64,000 bases of DNA from Ceratothoa steindachneri. Lineage: Eukaryota; Arthropoda; Malacostraca; Isopoda; Cymothoidae. The notes beneath the pieces are model-generated. The model was not told the DNA's origin and searched no databases. It worked only from the letters and a program-made list of their open reading frames with translations. This document shows positions 63,401-64,000 of the stretch, piece by piece; positions within the stretch are counted from its first letter, which is position 1; each line of letters begins with the position of its first letter. The stretch covers positions 73,497,452-73,561,451 of the forward strand of contig OZ018329.1 in NCBI GenBank assembly GCA_963969495.1, written 5' to 3'. A program made the position numbers and the translations under genes.

Positions 63401-63861
63401 GGTCTTCGGGGTTGCCAGAGATTGCTATTCTGATCTTATGTAAACTTTATCATCCGATCAGGAAGCTTCTTCTAGAAGGCTGCCCTAAGGGCAGAACTCT
63501 AGGCCACTGTTAATGCCATCTTTGAAAATTTTTACTATTCATCTTTCTTACTTTGGCCTTTTCCTTTTACCTCTATTTTCTCTTCTTTTTTGTCTGTCGT
63601 TCTCTTTTTTTCTTTCTCTTTCCTACTTAAATTGAGAAATAACTTTCTCTTTCCTACTTAATTGAGAAATAACTTTTGATTCCAGGGTTTTTCAAGTCAT
63701 TCTTAAGACCTTCATCCTCTTAATAAAAGGGCCGTCCATCGTCACATACCACTTGTGCAATCTTGAGCACAGATTTTTATTCCAGGATCTCAAGCCGGGC
63801 AATGTGCTGAAGAATCCTGACAGGTTGGCTCGGTTGAAGCCACAGCTCTCTCAGCCCAGTG
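7400..63861 (+). CDS. CNOT1: CNOT1, CCR4-NOT complex scaffold subunit (partial gene, 22 exons)
   Basis: Seen: twenty-two GT-AG exons whose phases fit end to end without a stop. They translate to a protein that follows animal CNOT1 from the early N-terminus to the end of the MIF4G domain. Landmarks in order are EECRSS (exon 5), TWNVEV (6), WKSLDLIE (8), FLGNHPN (9), AQDLKALS (10), [13 protein letters not shown] (11), [11 protein letters not shown] (14), EEYRFFP (15), GSKMYYFGI (16), [10 protein letters not shown] (18), YLVMKR (19), [11 protein letters not shown] (20) and [16 protein letters not shown] (21). Known: CNOT1 is the scaffold on which the CAF1/CCR4 deadenylases, NOT2-NOT3, CAF40 and NOT10-NOT11 assemble; it acts in cytoplasmic mRNA decay and translational repression. 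The family is about 2,300-2,400 residues long, so about 57% is represented here. The initiator exon is not found in the window, and the C-terminal half is off the right edge. Confidence 0.97.
7562..8126. other. CNOT1: CNOT1 intron, nothing recognised
   Basis: A 565-nt AT-rich intron with GT-AG borders and a T-rich acceptor; no insertion recognised. Confidence 0.75.
8127..8291 (+). CDS. CNOT1: CNOT1 exon b
   Basis: Acceptor ttttacag, donor aat|gtgagt; 55 codons, phase 0/0. The Ser/Thr/Gly-rich beginning continues the linker of the previous exon. The second half ([20 protein letters not shown]) fits the conserved helix pair FLIQECASLITKPNFISTLS of the vertebrate protein. The low conservation is typical of this N-terminal segment. 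Confidence 0.9.
8292..9075. other. CNOT1: CNOT1 intron with an alternative in-frame acceptor
   Basis: A 784-nt intron. Its last 141 nt (8935-9075) follow an acceptor-like gttttgacag and form an open, in-phase extension of the next exon. Otherwise plain AT-rich sequence. Confidence 0.7.
9076..9250 (+). CDS. CNOT1: CNOT1 exon c
   Basis: Acceptor ttttttacag, donor gcag|gtatga; 175 nt, enters in phase 0 and leaves in phase 1. It encodes [11 protein letters not shown] and [13 protein letters not shown], nearly identical to [11 protein letters not shown] and KLPDLLRSYIDA of vertebrate CNOT1, so the exon is certain. A second acceptor (gttttgacag, exon start 8935) lies 141 nt upstream with an open, in-phase reading (see findings). 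The conserved alignment favours the short form. Confidence 0.93.
9251..10279. other. CNOT1: CNOT1 intron, unrecognised part
   Basis: About 1 kb after the exon c donor without recognisable coding or mobile sequence, up to a hAT-like element. Confidence 0.6.
10280..10759. mobile_element. hAT-like non-autonomous element (MITE)
   Basis: Starts CAGGGTGTCGACTGCCCTTG and ends with the inverse CAAGTAGACACCCTG. Both ends are rich in CCTTGAAT repeats (TGCCCTTGAAATGCCCTTGA on the left, AGTCCTTAAAGTCCTTGAAT on the right). Flanks TGTGGA (10274-10279) and TGCGGA (10760-10765) may be an imperfect target duplication, though hAT elements normally make 8 bp. No coding capacity; 480 bp. Confidence 0.72.
10900..11460 (+). 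mobile_element. Degenerate 3' end of the I-type LINE
   Basis: Contains a diverged version of the C-terminal block ([20 protein letters not shown], compare [18 protein letters not shown] in other copies), then the GTACTGAGACAAGGTGG... segment equivalent to the copy beginning about 11620. Shorter and more mutated than the copies at 37690 and 45840. Borders approximate. Confidence 0.65.
11620..12410 (+). mobile_element. 3' end of the I-type LINE (RNase H end, C-terminal Cys/His block, 3' UTR)
   Basis: Translates [20 protein letters not shown] (end of the RNase H domain), [40 protein letters not shown] and [20 protein letters not shown] (a C-x2-C...H-x3/4-C block). It ends with the tail GTGGGCAGTCGCCAGATAGG-CTCCTAAAA and an A-rich stretch. 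It is 5' truncated, as usual for LINEs. There is one frameshift between the RNase H end and the 184-codon open part at 11780-12334. Confidence 0.88.
12361..12400 (+). promoter_or_regulatory. LINE 3' terminal motif (best preserved copy)
   Basis: GCCCAAGTGGGC can form a four-base stem with an AAGT loop, followed by AGTCGCCAGATAGGCTCCTA and an A-rich tail. Versions occur at 41150-41185, 52228-52260 and 30430-30455, and a mutated one at 31560-31580. Known: many LINE RTs recognise a structured 3' end of their RNA; assigning that role here is inference. Confidence 0.7.
12637..12899 (+). CDS. CNOT1: CNOT1 exon d
   Basis: Acceptor gatttacag, donor ttg|gtaagt; 263 nt, phase 1 in, phase 0 out. The interrupted Glu codon (g|ag) joins correctly to exon c. 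Conserved core: [20 protein letters not shown], matching [20 protein letters not shown]. The central Ser-rich stretch ([14 protein letters not shown]) sits where vertebrates have the loop before the next helix. Confidence 0.95.
13101..13271 (+). CDS. CNOT1: CNOT1 exon e
   Basis: Acceptor ttttgaccag, donor cag|gtaaat; 57 codons, phase 0/0. [20 protein letters not shown] and [14 protein letters not shown] match the vertebrate [20 protein letters not shown] and RVLGMMARTHSGL at nearly every position. The intron before it is only 201 nt and has no recognisable insertion. Confidence 0.97.
13272..13900. other. CNOT1: CNOT1 intron, unrecognised part
   Basis: No exon or mobile element recognised. 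From about 13900 the + strand becomes G/T-rich, where a minus-strand retroelement begins. Confidence 0.55.
13900..14590 (-). mobile_element. Non-LTR retroelement remnant, A/C-rich family, reverse transcriptase part
   Basis: On the minus strand, around 14260-14430, it reads [12 protein letters not shown] (compare GVPQGSVLSPTLF) and then PNITI...[12 protein letters not shown], where YAAD stands for the YADD catalytic box. One small frameshift lies just before it. The coding strand is strongly A/C-rich, so the + strand appears G/T-rich. Related pieces lie at 20820-21180 (+), 55550-57800 (-) and 59120-61900 (-). Confidence 0.7.
14590..14900 (+). mobile_element. Retroelement C-terminal fragment, purine-rich family
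   Basis: GTGAGAGCAGTACAGATGGG...AGGGGATGCTTGGTGTG is clearly homologous to 29940-30000 (GTGAGAGCAGTGCAGCTGGA...AGGAGAATGCTTGGTGTCC). The encoded pattern VRAVQM.N.R.MLGV resembles the segment after the reverse transcriptase thumb in several non-LTR elements (LR.LGV..RDR.RN). Borders approximate. Confidence 0.6.
15110..15402 (+). CDS. CNOT1: CNOT1 exon f
   Basis: Acceptor ccattttag, donor ttaag|gtaatg; 293 nt, phase 0 in, phase 2 out. It begins with the variable segment [20 protein letters not shown], continues through a Gly/Ser/Thr/Pro insert ([20 protein letters not shown]) longer than in vertebrates, then the conserved [20 protein letters not shown] and [16 protein letters not shown], matching [20 protein letters not shown] and HPGFQIRDSKGL. 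Confidence 0.96.
15480..16650 (+). mobile_element. Degenerate I-type LINE 3' part
   Basis: GTTTGATGCATCCGCATCCA..., AAGGTGGACTAGATCCACCG and CAGTGCATTGTGCTTGTTTG parallel the copies at 39850-40020 and 50800-50950 (post-RT region). 16070-16150 parallels the RNase H end (GAGCGGATGTTGAGATTGTC...) and 16310-16390 the C-terminal block. An AT-rich stretch at 15900-16000 may be a separate insertion. Many stops. Confidence 0.75.
16650..17810 (+). mobile_element. Degenerate I-type LINE 3' part with internal minisatellite
   Basis: Begins at the RNase H region ([18 protein letters not shown], compare VYMDGSKS in other copies), includes GGGTTCCTGGACATGTATGG and ends in an A-rich tail near 17800. The 28-bp minisatellite at 17363-17535 interrupts the sequence before the C-terminal block. 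Confidence 0.75.
17363..17535. repeat. 28-bp minisatellite, six units
   Basis: Six full units plus a partial one, unit beginning GAGGTGGAATATAGTAGAGA and ending TTC(T/C)GATA. The first unit (17363-17387) lacks three bases (25 bp); the rest start at 17388, 17416, 17444, 17472 and 17500. Units differ by one or no substitutions, so the array is recent compared with the LINE around it. Confidence 0.95.
17990..18191 (+). CDS. CNOT1: CNOT1 exon g
   Basis: Acceptor tgttctgcag, donor gct|gtgagt; 202 nt, phase 2 in, phase 0 out (Arg codon ag|g across the border). It encodes [20 protein letters not shown] and [20 protein letters not shown], corresponding to [20 protein letters not shown] and [20 protein letters not shown]. 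Confidence 0.97.
18192..18640. other. CNOT1: CNOT1 intron, unrecognised part
   Basis: No coding or mobile sequence recognised. A short (TA)n run lies at about 18389-18404. Confidence 0.55.
18640..19140 (-). mobile_element. Retroelement C-terminal fragment, purine-rich family, minus strand
   Basis: The minus strand encodes [20 protein letters not shown], resembling the GRPRKRW.DNVKE.L motif near the C-terminus of several non-LTR retrotransposon polyproteins. The + strand of 18640-20270 is C/T-rich, consistent with one long degraded minus-strand copy. A poly-C run lies at about 18668-18680. Confidence 0.6.
19200..19499. mobile_element. hAT-type MITE with target site duplication
   Basis: 300 bp bounded by CAGGGGTAGGGAAGC and the inverse GTTTTCCCACCCCTG. 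Flanking 8-mers CTCTATTC (19192-19199) and CTCTACTC (19500-19507) match at 7 of 8 positions, as expected for a hAT target duplication. AT-rich interior, no coding capacity. It is inserted into the minus-strand retroelement debris. Confidence 0.88.
19540..20290 (-). mobile_element. Degraded reverse transcriptase remnant, minus strand
   Basis: The minus strand at about 19600-19730 reads [17 protein letters not shown] and LKIWEGS fragments, comparable to the GKAAG...NEIVK region of non-LTR reverse transcriptases; 21190-21500 carries a related motif. Very degraded, so only composition and short motifs support it. Confidence 0.4.
20820..21180 (+). mobile_element. A/C-rich non-LTR family, C-terminal fragment, plus strand
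   Basis: CCACCCTCATGAGGACAGATTC and FPECKTAP... parallel the minus-strand copy at 59130-59410 ([35 protein letters not shown]). The C-x2-C...H pattern is the C-terminal Cys/His block of the family. The 20300-20820 stretch before it is A/C-rich but not otherwise recognised. Confidence 0.6.
21190..21500 (-). mobile_element. Reverse transcriptase fragment, purine-rich family, minus strand
   Basis: Minus-strand reading [25 protein letters not shown] and [11 protein letters not shown] corresponds to the start of a non-LTR RT domain (V...EV..A...K.GKA.G.D.L). Frameshifts throughout. Together with 18640-20290 it forms a disrupted minus-strand copy. Confidence 0.55.
21674..21765. repeat. (AC)46 microsatellite
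   Basis: 92 bp of uninterrupted AC repeats, 183 bp upstream of the CNOT1 exon h start. It generates a meaningless HTHT open frame. Confidence 0.99.
21948..22085 (+). CDS. CNOT1: CNOT1 exon h
   Basis: Acceptor cttttcag, donor cag|gtaaat; 46 codons, phase 0/0. [20 protein letters not shown] matches [20 protein letters not shown], and [16 protein letters not shown] matches FSFPIKHCPDMLVLAL. This is part of the superhelical N-terminal region. Confidence 0.97.
22086..22640. other. CNOT1: CNOT1 intron, G/T-rich, unrecognised
   Basis: G/T-rich + strand similar in composition to the minus-strand A/C-rich retroelement pieces, but I could not read a clear motif. Confidence 0.45.
22640..23490 (+). pseudogene. 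Tc1/mariner-superfamily transposase, DD37D (maT-like), broken
   Basis: DNA-binding part: [20 protein letters not shown] and [16 protein letters not shown]. Then [20 protein letters not shown] (first Asp), [57 protein letters not shown] (second Asp) and [12 protein letters not shown] (third Asp), finally AEGSHID-like end. I count 37 residues between the second and third Asp, the spacing described for maT elements. Stops at TV-stop-YW and LP-stop-SPDL, plus several frameshifts. Terminal inverted repeats were not found. Confidence 0.85.
23640..24880 (-). mobile_element. Possible Ty3/gypsy pol remnant, minus strand
   Basis: At 23765-23810 the minus strand reads [20 protein letters not shown], like the SVDRLKPA motif at the end of the integrase region in Ty3/gypsy polyproteins. 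The surrounding G/T-rich + strand has many stops and I could not identify RT, RNase H or LTRs. Tentative. Confidence 0.4.
24921..26320 (-). mobile_element. mariner element, minus strand, inactive
   Basis: Left end TTGAGGAAAAAGTTCTTGCG (from 24926) pairs with the inverse of TAAGAACTTATTCCTCAACC (ending 26320). TA lies next to each end (24919-24920, 26321-26322), with a 3-base offset at the left. It contains a DD34D transposase pseudogene. A second, diverged copy of the right end lies at 26094-26146 (see findings). Confidence 0.85.
25145..26074 (-). pseudogene. mariner transposase (DD34D), three lesions
   Basis: Start [20 protein letters not shown] near 26074 (an in-frame TAG interrupts the N-terminus), then the helix-turn-helix part ([37 protein letters not shown]). 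Catalytic motifs: [12 protein letters not shown] (D1), [11 protein letters not shown] (D2), [13 protein letters not shown] (D3), with exactly 34 residues between D2 and D3. A frameshift falls in a (GT)n run near 25455-25470, and a stop (IIL-stop-EFL) follows. All three catalytic Asp codons survive. Ends near [10 protein letters not shown]. Confidence 0.93.
26528..26641 (+). CDS. CNOT1: CNOT1 exon i
   Basis: Acceptor ttttggatag, donor cag|gtaaga; 38 codons, phase 0/0. [20 protein letters not shown] corresponds to [20 protein letters not shown]; the invariant FLGNHPN is present. Confidence 0.96.
26642..27068. other. CNOT1: CNOT1 intron, nothing recognised
   Basis: 427-nt AT-rich intron with GT-AG borders. 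Confidence 0.75.
27069..27255 (+). CDS. CNOT1: CNOT1 exon j
   Basis: Acceptor ttgtccacag, donor cgaa|gtaagt; 187 nt, phase 0 in, phase 1 out. [40 protein letters not shown] and [13 protein letters not shown] align without gaps to the vertebrate protein over most of the exon. Confidence 0.97.
27256..27690. other. CNOT1: CNOT1 intron, unrecognised part
   Basis: C/T-rich stretch with a poly-C run at about 27440-27452; no gene or element recognised. Confidence 0.5.
27690..30465 (+). mobile_element. I-type LINE copy with internal deletion and a nested retroelement
   Basis: Begins with the end of ORF1 (CTACTCCTGGCCCATCAAAG..., parallel to 47980-48110), then jumps near 27950 into the RT domain (GATAGCGGAGGCCACCTGTC, GGCCTATGATACCACATGGC), losing the endonuclease. 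RT box [10 protein letters not shown] at 28221-28250 keeps both Asp. The post-RT region (28640-28760), RNase H (28890-29460) and C-terminal block (29600-29760) follow. The 3' tail at 30430-30455 (CTGTCGCCAGGGTGAGCTCT-TAAAA) is separated from the rest by foreign sequence at about 29895-30390. Confidence 0.85.
29895..30390 (+). mobile_element. Purine-rich retroelement fragment nested in a LINE
   Basis: GTGAGAGCAGTGCAGCTGGA, AGGAGAATGCTTGGTGTCC and the later TCACTATCAAGGTCC...GCAAAAAATGATGG match 14590-14940. It interrupts the I-type LINE between its C-terminal block and its 3' tail, so it arrived later. Confidence 0.65.
30470..31140. other. CNOT1: CNOT1 intron, unrecognised part
   Basis: C/T-rich in places; open frames on both strands (about 100 codons minus, 91 codons plus) have no recognisable domain and look fortuitous. 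Confidence 0.5.
31140..31600 (+). mobile_element. Degenerate 3' end of the I-type LINE
   Basis: TGCCATTTGATGGAGTGCTC, CCTCAGTCTGGATGATCTTC and TACTGGGATGAGCGGGGTCG parallel the C-terminal block of other copies. The tail CCATCGCCAGCTGATTTCCT near 31560-31580 is a mutated form of the shared terminal motif, followed by a G run. Confidence 0.75.
31963..32161 (+). CDS. CNOT1: CNOT1 exon k
   Basis: Acceptor caaatttcag, donor gcaat|gtaagg; 199 nt, phase 1 in, phase 2 out. The joined Arg codon restores [20 protein letters not shown] (vertebrate [20 protein letters not shown]). Further on come KRCPQLFGG and [17 protein letters not shown], equivalent to KRCPSIMGG and LPPETLATMLACLQACA. Confidence 0.97.
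32280..33690 (-). mobile_element. Tc1-like element, minus strand, decayed
   Basis: Inner inverted ends: CCAAAAGTTAATGGTCACTT (32469-32488) and the inverse of AAGTGATCCTTAACTTTTGG (about 33657-33676). A further direct copy, AAGGGTCACTAAGAACAAGTG at 32301-32321, lies outside the left one. The interior encodes a Tc1-type transposase pseudogene. The right outer border could not be found. Confidence 0.8.
32520..33630 (-). pseudogene. Tc1-like transposase, fragmented
   Basis: Reading right to left: [86 protein letters not shown] (D1), [20 protein letters not shown] (D2) and [17 protein letters not shown] (E intact), ending near [11 protein letters not shown]. All three catalytic residues are still encoded but lie in different frames. 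One break falls in a G-run near 32797-32806. Confidence 0.88.
33677..33737. repeat. Imperfect inverted repeat (hairpin)
   Basis: TAGCTACTACCTTCACGATGCA faces TGCATTGTGAAGGTAGCTAA across a 14-15 bp spacer, arms about 20 bp with a 3-base bulge and one mismatch. It lies just outside the Tc1 remnant. Confidence 0.75.
33740..34560. other. CNOT1: CNOT1 intron, unrecognised part
   Basis: No gene or element recognised. Confidence 0.5.
34560..35280 (+). mobile_element. Possible LINE C-terminal fragment
   Basis: [14 protein letters not shown] and, in another frame, [20 protein letters not shown] resemble the C-x2-C...H...C block at the C-terminus of I- and jockey-like LINEs. The segment ends in CCATTGGAACTGGGTGGCTG..., possibly a 3' UTR. 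Not clearly the same family as the other copies. Confidence 0.45.
35280..36542. other. CNOT1: CNOT1 intron, unrecognised part
   Basis: No exon, RNA or element recognised. A 68-codon minus-strand open frame at 35454-35660 has no identifiable domain. Confidence 0.5.
36543..36627 (+). CDS. CNOT1: CNOT1 exon l (small, alternative in-frame donor)
   Basis: Acceptor atttttcag; 85 nt, phase 2 in, phase 0 out. [20 protein letters not shown] corresponds to [20 protein letters not shown]. I chose the donor tca|gtaagt (end 36627) because it matches the consensus. A weaker donor cag|gttggt ends the exon at 36618 and also keeps the frame, removing V-G-S. Confidence 0.92.
36759..37620 (-). mobile_element. 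Tc1-like element remnant, minus strand, truncated by a LINE
   Basis: The left end is probably ACAGTACCATCCAAGACTAG at 36759. The minus strand at 37140-37540 encodes [49 protein letters not shown] and AQI-stop-PL. These are the D1, GGGSIMVWG, QDNAP.HT and SPDL regions of Tc1 transposases with substitutions (SDE to SDQ, QDNAP to QDIAP). The other end is missing; LINE sequence starts at about 37690. Confidence 0.75.
37690..41195 (+). mobile_element. I-type LINE copy, 5' truncated, 3.5 kb
   Basis: Starts within the endonuclease N-terminus (GAAGAGTACGGCCATTTCCG...) and ends with GGCAGTCGCCAGATGGGCTC-CTAAAAAAATTTAAAAAAA. It contains endonuclease, RT, RNase H and C-terminal Cys/His remnants in order, with deletions against the copy at 45840-52270. 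GC content is higher than in the surrounding intron. Confidence 0.92.
37697..40970 (+). pseudogene. LINE ORF2 (endonuclease-RT-RNase H), inactivated
   Basis: Endonuclease start [20 protein letters not shown], then an in-frame TAG at the Q of LQET (L-stop-ETMLGA). About 200 bp of endonuclease are missing after CVIYTRH. The linker ([36 protein letters not shown]) and the region before RT ([20 protein letters not shown]) are open. The RT core is damaged and the [YF]xDD box is deleted (LVTLSISFG). Post-[22 protein letters not shown]. RNase H: VYMDGSKS...EIIFCW. The C-terminal [12 protein letters not shown] frame alternates with [15 protein letters not shown]. Known: such proteins prime reverse transcription at nicked target DNA. 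Confidence 0.9.
41196..41932. other. CNOT1: CNOT1 intron, unrecognised part
   Basis: AT-rich; an imperfect inverted repeat at about 41706-41772 (TATAAGAACCATACTATGTT and its inverse-like partner AACATACTATTGTTCTAATC) is the only structure seen. Confidence 0.5.
41933..42329 (+). CDS. CNOT1: CNOT1 exon m (Ser/Pro-rich linker)
   Basis: Acceptor actttcag, donor gctta|gtaagt; 397 nt, phase 0 in, phase 1 out. About 130 residues rich in Ser, Pro, Leu and Ala (for example [20 protein letters not shown]). It occupies the position of the disordered linker between the N-terminal arm and the TTP-binding HEAT domain, which in vertebrates is likewise Ser/Pro/Gly-rich but not alignable residue by residue. 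Assignment rests on position, phase and composition. Confidence 0.9.
42514..42638 (+). CDS. CNOT1: CNOT1 exon n (start of TTP-binding HEAT domain)
   Basis: Acceptor cgcccctag, donor gaagaa|gtaaga; 125 nt, phase 1 in, phase 0 out. [20 protein letters not shown] and [10 protein letters not shown] match [20 protein letters not shown] and PHPTMSVDE. The acceptor is a tandem TAGCAG; using the second AG (exon start 42517) changes one codon pair but keeps the frame. Known: this domain recruits tristetraprolin and similar adaptors. Confidence 0.95.
42639..44165. other. CNOT1: CNOT1 intron, nothing recognised
   Basis: 1.5 kb AT-rich intron. A 77-codon minus-strand open frame at 43471-43704 has no recognisable domain. 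No mobile element seen. Confidence 0.6.
44166..44341 (+). CDS. CNOT1: CNOT1 exon o (TTP-binding HEAT domain)
   Basis: Acceptor ttttcctgcag, donor gttga|gtaagt; 176 nt, phase 0 in, phase 2 out. [40 protein letters not shown] and [11 protein letters not shown] match [40 protein letters not shown] and LFGGIIEKGLV. Confidence 0.97.
44342..45840. other. CNOT1: CNOT1 intron, G/T-rich in part, unrecognised
   Basis: From about 44860 to 45450 the + strand is G/T-rich, like the minus-strand A/C-rich retroelement pieces elsewhere, and may be another copy, but no diagnostic motif was read. Confidence 0.45.
46910..48120 (+). pseudogene. LINE ORF1 (gag-like, zinc knuckles), broken
   Basis: [20 protein letters not shown] opens a charged, Pro/Gly-rich N-terminus with a basic patch ([13 protein letters not shown]). 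After a stop comes [20 protein letters not shown], a conserved-looking core ([20 protein letters not shown]) and [20 protein letters not shown]. Frameshifts follow. Two zinc-knuckle-like blocks, [14 protein letters not shown] and [16 protein letters not shown], then a basic Ser/Pro tail ([16 protein letters not shown]). Known: I-clade ORF1 proteins bind the element RNA through such CCHC knuckles. No uninterrupted frame spans it. Confidence 0.82.
48470..51990 (+). pseudogene. LINE ORF2 (endonuclease, reverse transcriptase, RNase H), broken
   Basis: Endonuclease: [21 protein letters not shown]-stop-ETMLVA (TAG for the Gln of LQET), [49 protein letters not shown]. Linker: [82 protein letters not shown] (first catalytic Asp), PQGCVLSV, then [11 protein letters not shown], where the second box reads YVND instead of YVDD. 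Post-[22 protein letters not shown]. RNase H end: [14 protein letters not shown]. C-terminus: [17 protein letters not shown]. At least eight frame changes or stops. EN-RT-RNase H order fits the I group of LINEs. Confidence 0.92.
52492..52681 (+). CDS. CNOT1: CNOT1 exon p (TTP-binding HEAT domain)
   Basis: Acceptor ccctgttcag, donor atcgag|gtgaat; 190 nt, phase 2 in, phase 0 out. [40 protein letters not shown] and [14 protein letters not shown] match [40 protein letters not shown] and YPQYCQHLASISHF. It lies 8.15 kb from the previous exon because of the LINE inserted in between. Confidence 0.97.
52779..53018 (+). CDS. CNOT1: CNOT1 exon q (Pro/Thr/Ser/Val linker)
   Basis: Acceptor ctcatttcag, donor ggaaag|gtaagt; 80 codons, phase 0/0. 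It starts with [12 protein letters not shown] (vertebrate YIEYGQQSRDPP), then a low-complexity stretch with [12 protein letters not shown] and a Thr/Ser run, the counterpart of the Thr/Val-rich linker before MIF4G. The intron before it is only 97 nt. Confidence 0.95.
53019..54178. other. CNOT1: CNOT1 intron, unrecognised
   Basis: 1.16 kb. A 148-codon minus-strand open frame (53411-53857) and an overlapping 91-codon plus frame have no recognisable domain. A GC-rich patch at 53910-53975 repeats CCGGCCC(T/C)(G/A)ATGCC. A G run at 54113-54125 precedes the acceptor. Confidence 0.5.
54179..54319 (+). CDS. CNOT1: CNOT1 exon r (start of MIF4G domain)
   Basis: Acceptor acttgcag, donor caaaag|gtaatg; 47 codons, phase 0/0. 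[20 protein letters not shown] and [18 protein letters not shown] correspond to [20 protein letters not shown] and [18 protein letters not shown]. Known: the MIF4G domain docks CAF1 (CNOT7/8). Confidence 0.97.
54372..54454. repeat. (TA)n microsatellite, 83 bp
   Basis: Uninterrupted TA repeat starting 52 bp after the donor of CNOT1 exon r, in a 459-nt intron that otherwise holds nothing recognisable. Confidence 0.99.
54779..54958 (+). CDS. CNOT1: CNOT1 exon s (MIF4G domain)
   Basis: Acceptor gacctgtag, donor gttaag|gtaaag; 60 codons, phase 0/0. [29 protein letters not shown] and [10 protein letters not shown] match [29 protein letters not shown] and VLNETYRNIK. Confidence 0.97.
54959..55550. 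other. CNOT1: CNOT1 intron, unrecognised part
   Basis: No gene or element recognised before the G/T-rich block begins. Confidence 0.5.
55550..57800 (-). mobile_element. A/C-rich non-LTR retroelement, minus strand, RT part
   Basis: The + strand is strikingly G/T-rich. On the minus strand, around 56000-56410, it reads [48 protein letters not shown] and [20 protein letters not shown]. This is the order of a non-LTR RT N-terminus (TPFT..E...AI..LK...A.GPDGI...LKHLGP.A...L). Stops and frameshifts are frequent. Same family as 13900-14590 and 59120-61900. Confidence 0.7.
58032..58199 (+). CDS. CNOT1: CNOT1 exon t (MIF4G domain)
   Basis: Acceptor tgcttttag, donor ttgttg|gtacgt; 56 codons, phase 0/0. 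[20 protein letters not shown] and [20 protein letters not shown] match [20 protein letters not shown] and [20 protein letters not shown]. Confidence 0.97.
58200..58897. other. CNOT1: CNOT1 intron, nothing recognised
   Basis: 698-nt intron; the region 58260-58330 repeats ATAGCGAAC twice within about 40 bp, otherwise featureless. Confidence 0.6.
58898..59092 (+). CDS. CNOT1: CNOT1 exon u (MIF4G domain)
   Basis: Acceptor ttgtgtgtag, donor gttaaa|gtaagt; 65 codons, phase 0/0. [40 protein letters not shown] and [14 protein letters not shown] are almost identical to the vertebrate protein ([54 protein letters not shown]). Confidence 0.97.
59528..60705 (-). mobile_element. mariner element, minus strand, nested
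   Basis: Ends CGAGGGACGGTCAATAGGTT (59528) and the inverse of CTTATTGACCGCCCCTCG (ending 60705) are close inverted repeats, each followed outward by TA (59526-59527, 60706-60707). Length 1,178 bp, short for mariner because the transposase has an internal deletion. Inserted in the A/C-rich non-LTR copy. Confidence 0.93.
59580..60530 (-). pseudogene. mariner transposase with third catalytic Asp deleted
   Basis: Minus strand. The N-terminus begins [12 protein letters not shown] in one frame and continues [16 protein letters not shown] in another (one frameshift). Then [20 protein letters not shown], a helix-turn-helix ([20 protein letters not shown]), [30 protein letters not shown] (D1), [37 protein letters not shown] (D2), [20 protein letters not shown] and finally [18 protein letters not shown]. 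Between ECRFKEL and QEWIEQQ about 35 residues normally present ([16 protein letters not shown]..., with D3) are missing, so it cannot be active. Confidence 0.93.
61900..62770. other. CNOT1: CNOT1 intron, unrecognised part
   Basis: No element recognised. A 68-codon plus-strand open frame at 62372-62578 lacks any known domain. Confidence 0.5.
62770..62920 (+). mobile_element. Reverse transcriptase catalytic fragment
   Basis: [12 protein letters not shown] contains an intact YADD box; after a frameshift [25 protein letters not shown] continues the usual RT pattern (YADDLVVMAE....L..M...FDR.C...GL.IN..K..VLG). Only about 150 bp are readable. Confidence 0.78.
62921..63785. other. CNOT1: CNOT1 intron, unrecognised part
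   Basis: C/T-rich from about 63000. A short exact direct repeat of about 26 bp (AACTTTCTCTTTCCTACTTA...) lies at about 63621-63675. No gene recognised before the exon v acceptor. Confidence 0.5.
63786..63861 (+). CDS. CNOT1: CNOT1 exon v (end of MIF4G; 3' border uncertain)
   Basis: Acceptor ttattccag in phase 0. [20 protein letters not shown] matches [20 protein letters not shown], then LSQPSG. The donor agtg|gtaaga (end 63861) is the best match to consensus. The frame stays open past it, and two weaker donors in the same phase (ccag|gtcagc, end 63902 region; caacag|gtttct, end 63935 region) would add a short Pro-containing tail. The following exon lies outside the window. Confidence 0.85.
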
Positions 63862-64000
63862 GTAAGAGGGCAGAATCCACTCCAATTTTTTCTGTCATAC
63901 CAGGTCAGCCCAAGGCACAGGACATCACACCAACAGGTTTCTTTATTATATTTTTTGGTTTGTTAGTCATTGTTATTTTGGCCTCACCATTTGCAAAGCA

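Noticed and set aside
1..64000. tRNA, rRNA, LTR pairs or bacterial-style operons
   Set aside because: Scanned by eye on both strands; no cloverleaf, no rRNA motif, no convincing long terminal direct repeat and no prokaryotic gene arrangement.

Overview
This is a eukaryotic, intron-rich window. It carries the middle of one conserved gene on the + strand: CNOT1 (Not1), the scaffold subunit of the CCR4-NOT mRNA deadenylase complex. Twenty-two coding exons lie between 7400 and about 63861. They join in a consistent reading phase with GT-AG borders and give roughly 4.0 kb of coding sequence (about 1,350 codons). The first exon(s) with the initiator Met are not visible, and the C-terminal half (CAF40-binding, DUF3819 and Not1 domains) lies beyond the right edge. 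The protein sequence, the exon structure and the transposon families (mariner, maT-like, Tc1, piggyBac, pogo, I-type LINEs) suggest an invertebrate with a repeat-rich genome, probably an arthropod. A crustacean would fit, but the sequence alone does not prove it.

Layout. 1-7399: AT-rich upstream intron or flank with a complete but dead Tc1 element (2418-3947), a piggyBac remnant (4157-5652) and a pogo/Tigger remnant (5691-6600). 7400-18191: exons 1-7 (N-terminal helical-repeat region), with introns holding two hAT-like/LINE blocks, 3' ends of an I-type LINE and pieces of two other non-LTR families. 18192-31962: exons 8-10 among long introns with a hAT MITE (19200-19499), a (CA)46 tract, a DD37D maT-like pseudogene, a DD34D mariner and a LINE with a second retroelement nested in it. 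31963-44341: exons 11-15, two minus-strand Tc1 remnants and a 3.5 kb LINE copy. 44342-52491: an 8 kb intron almost filled by the longest LINE copy (gag-like ORF1 with zinc knuckles, then endonuclease, reverse transcriptase, RNase H and a cysteine/histidine C-terminus). 52492-63861: exons 16-22, covering the end of the TTP-binding HEAT region, a Pro/Thr/Ser linker and the MIF4G domain that binds the CAF1 deadenylase, with a (TA)n tract, an A/C-rich non-LTR family and a mariner nested inside one copy of it.

No mobile element here looks intact. All transposase and reverse transcriptase genes carry stops, frameshifts, deletions or catalytic substitutions. About 94% of the window is non-coding, and much of that is layered transposon debris. 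I found no bacterial-type operon, CRISPR array, rRNA or tRNA. I did not find a new biological system. The most informative observations are element-level: a recurrent LINE 3' terminal motif, a stop codon shared by two LINE copies, nested insertions whose host reading resumes on both sides, a CA-repeat expansion inside a transposase gene, and possible alternative splice sites in CNOT1.
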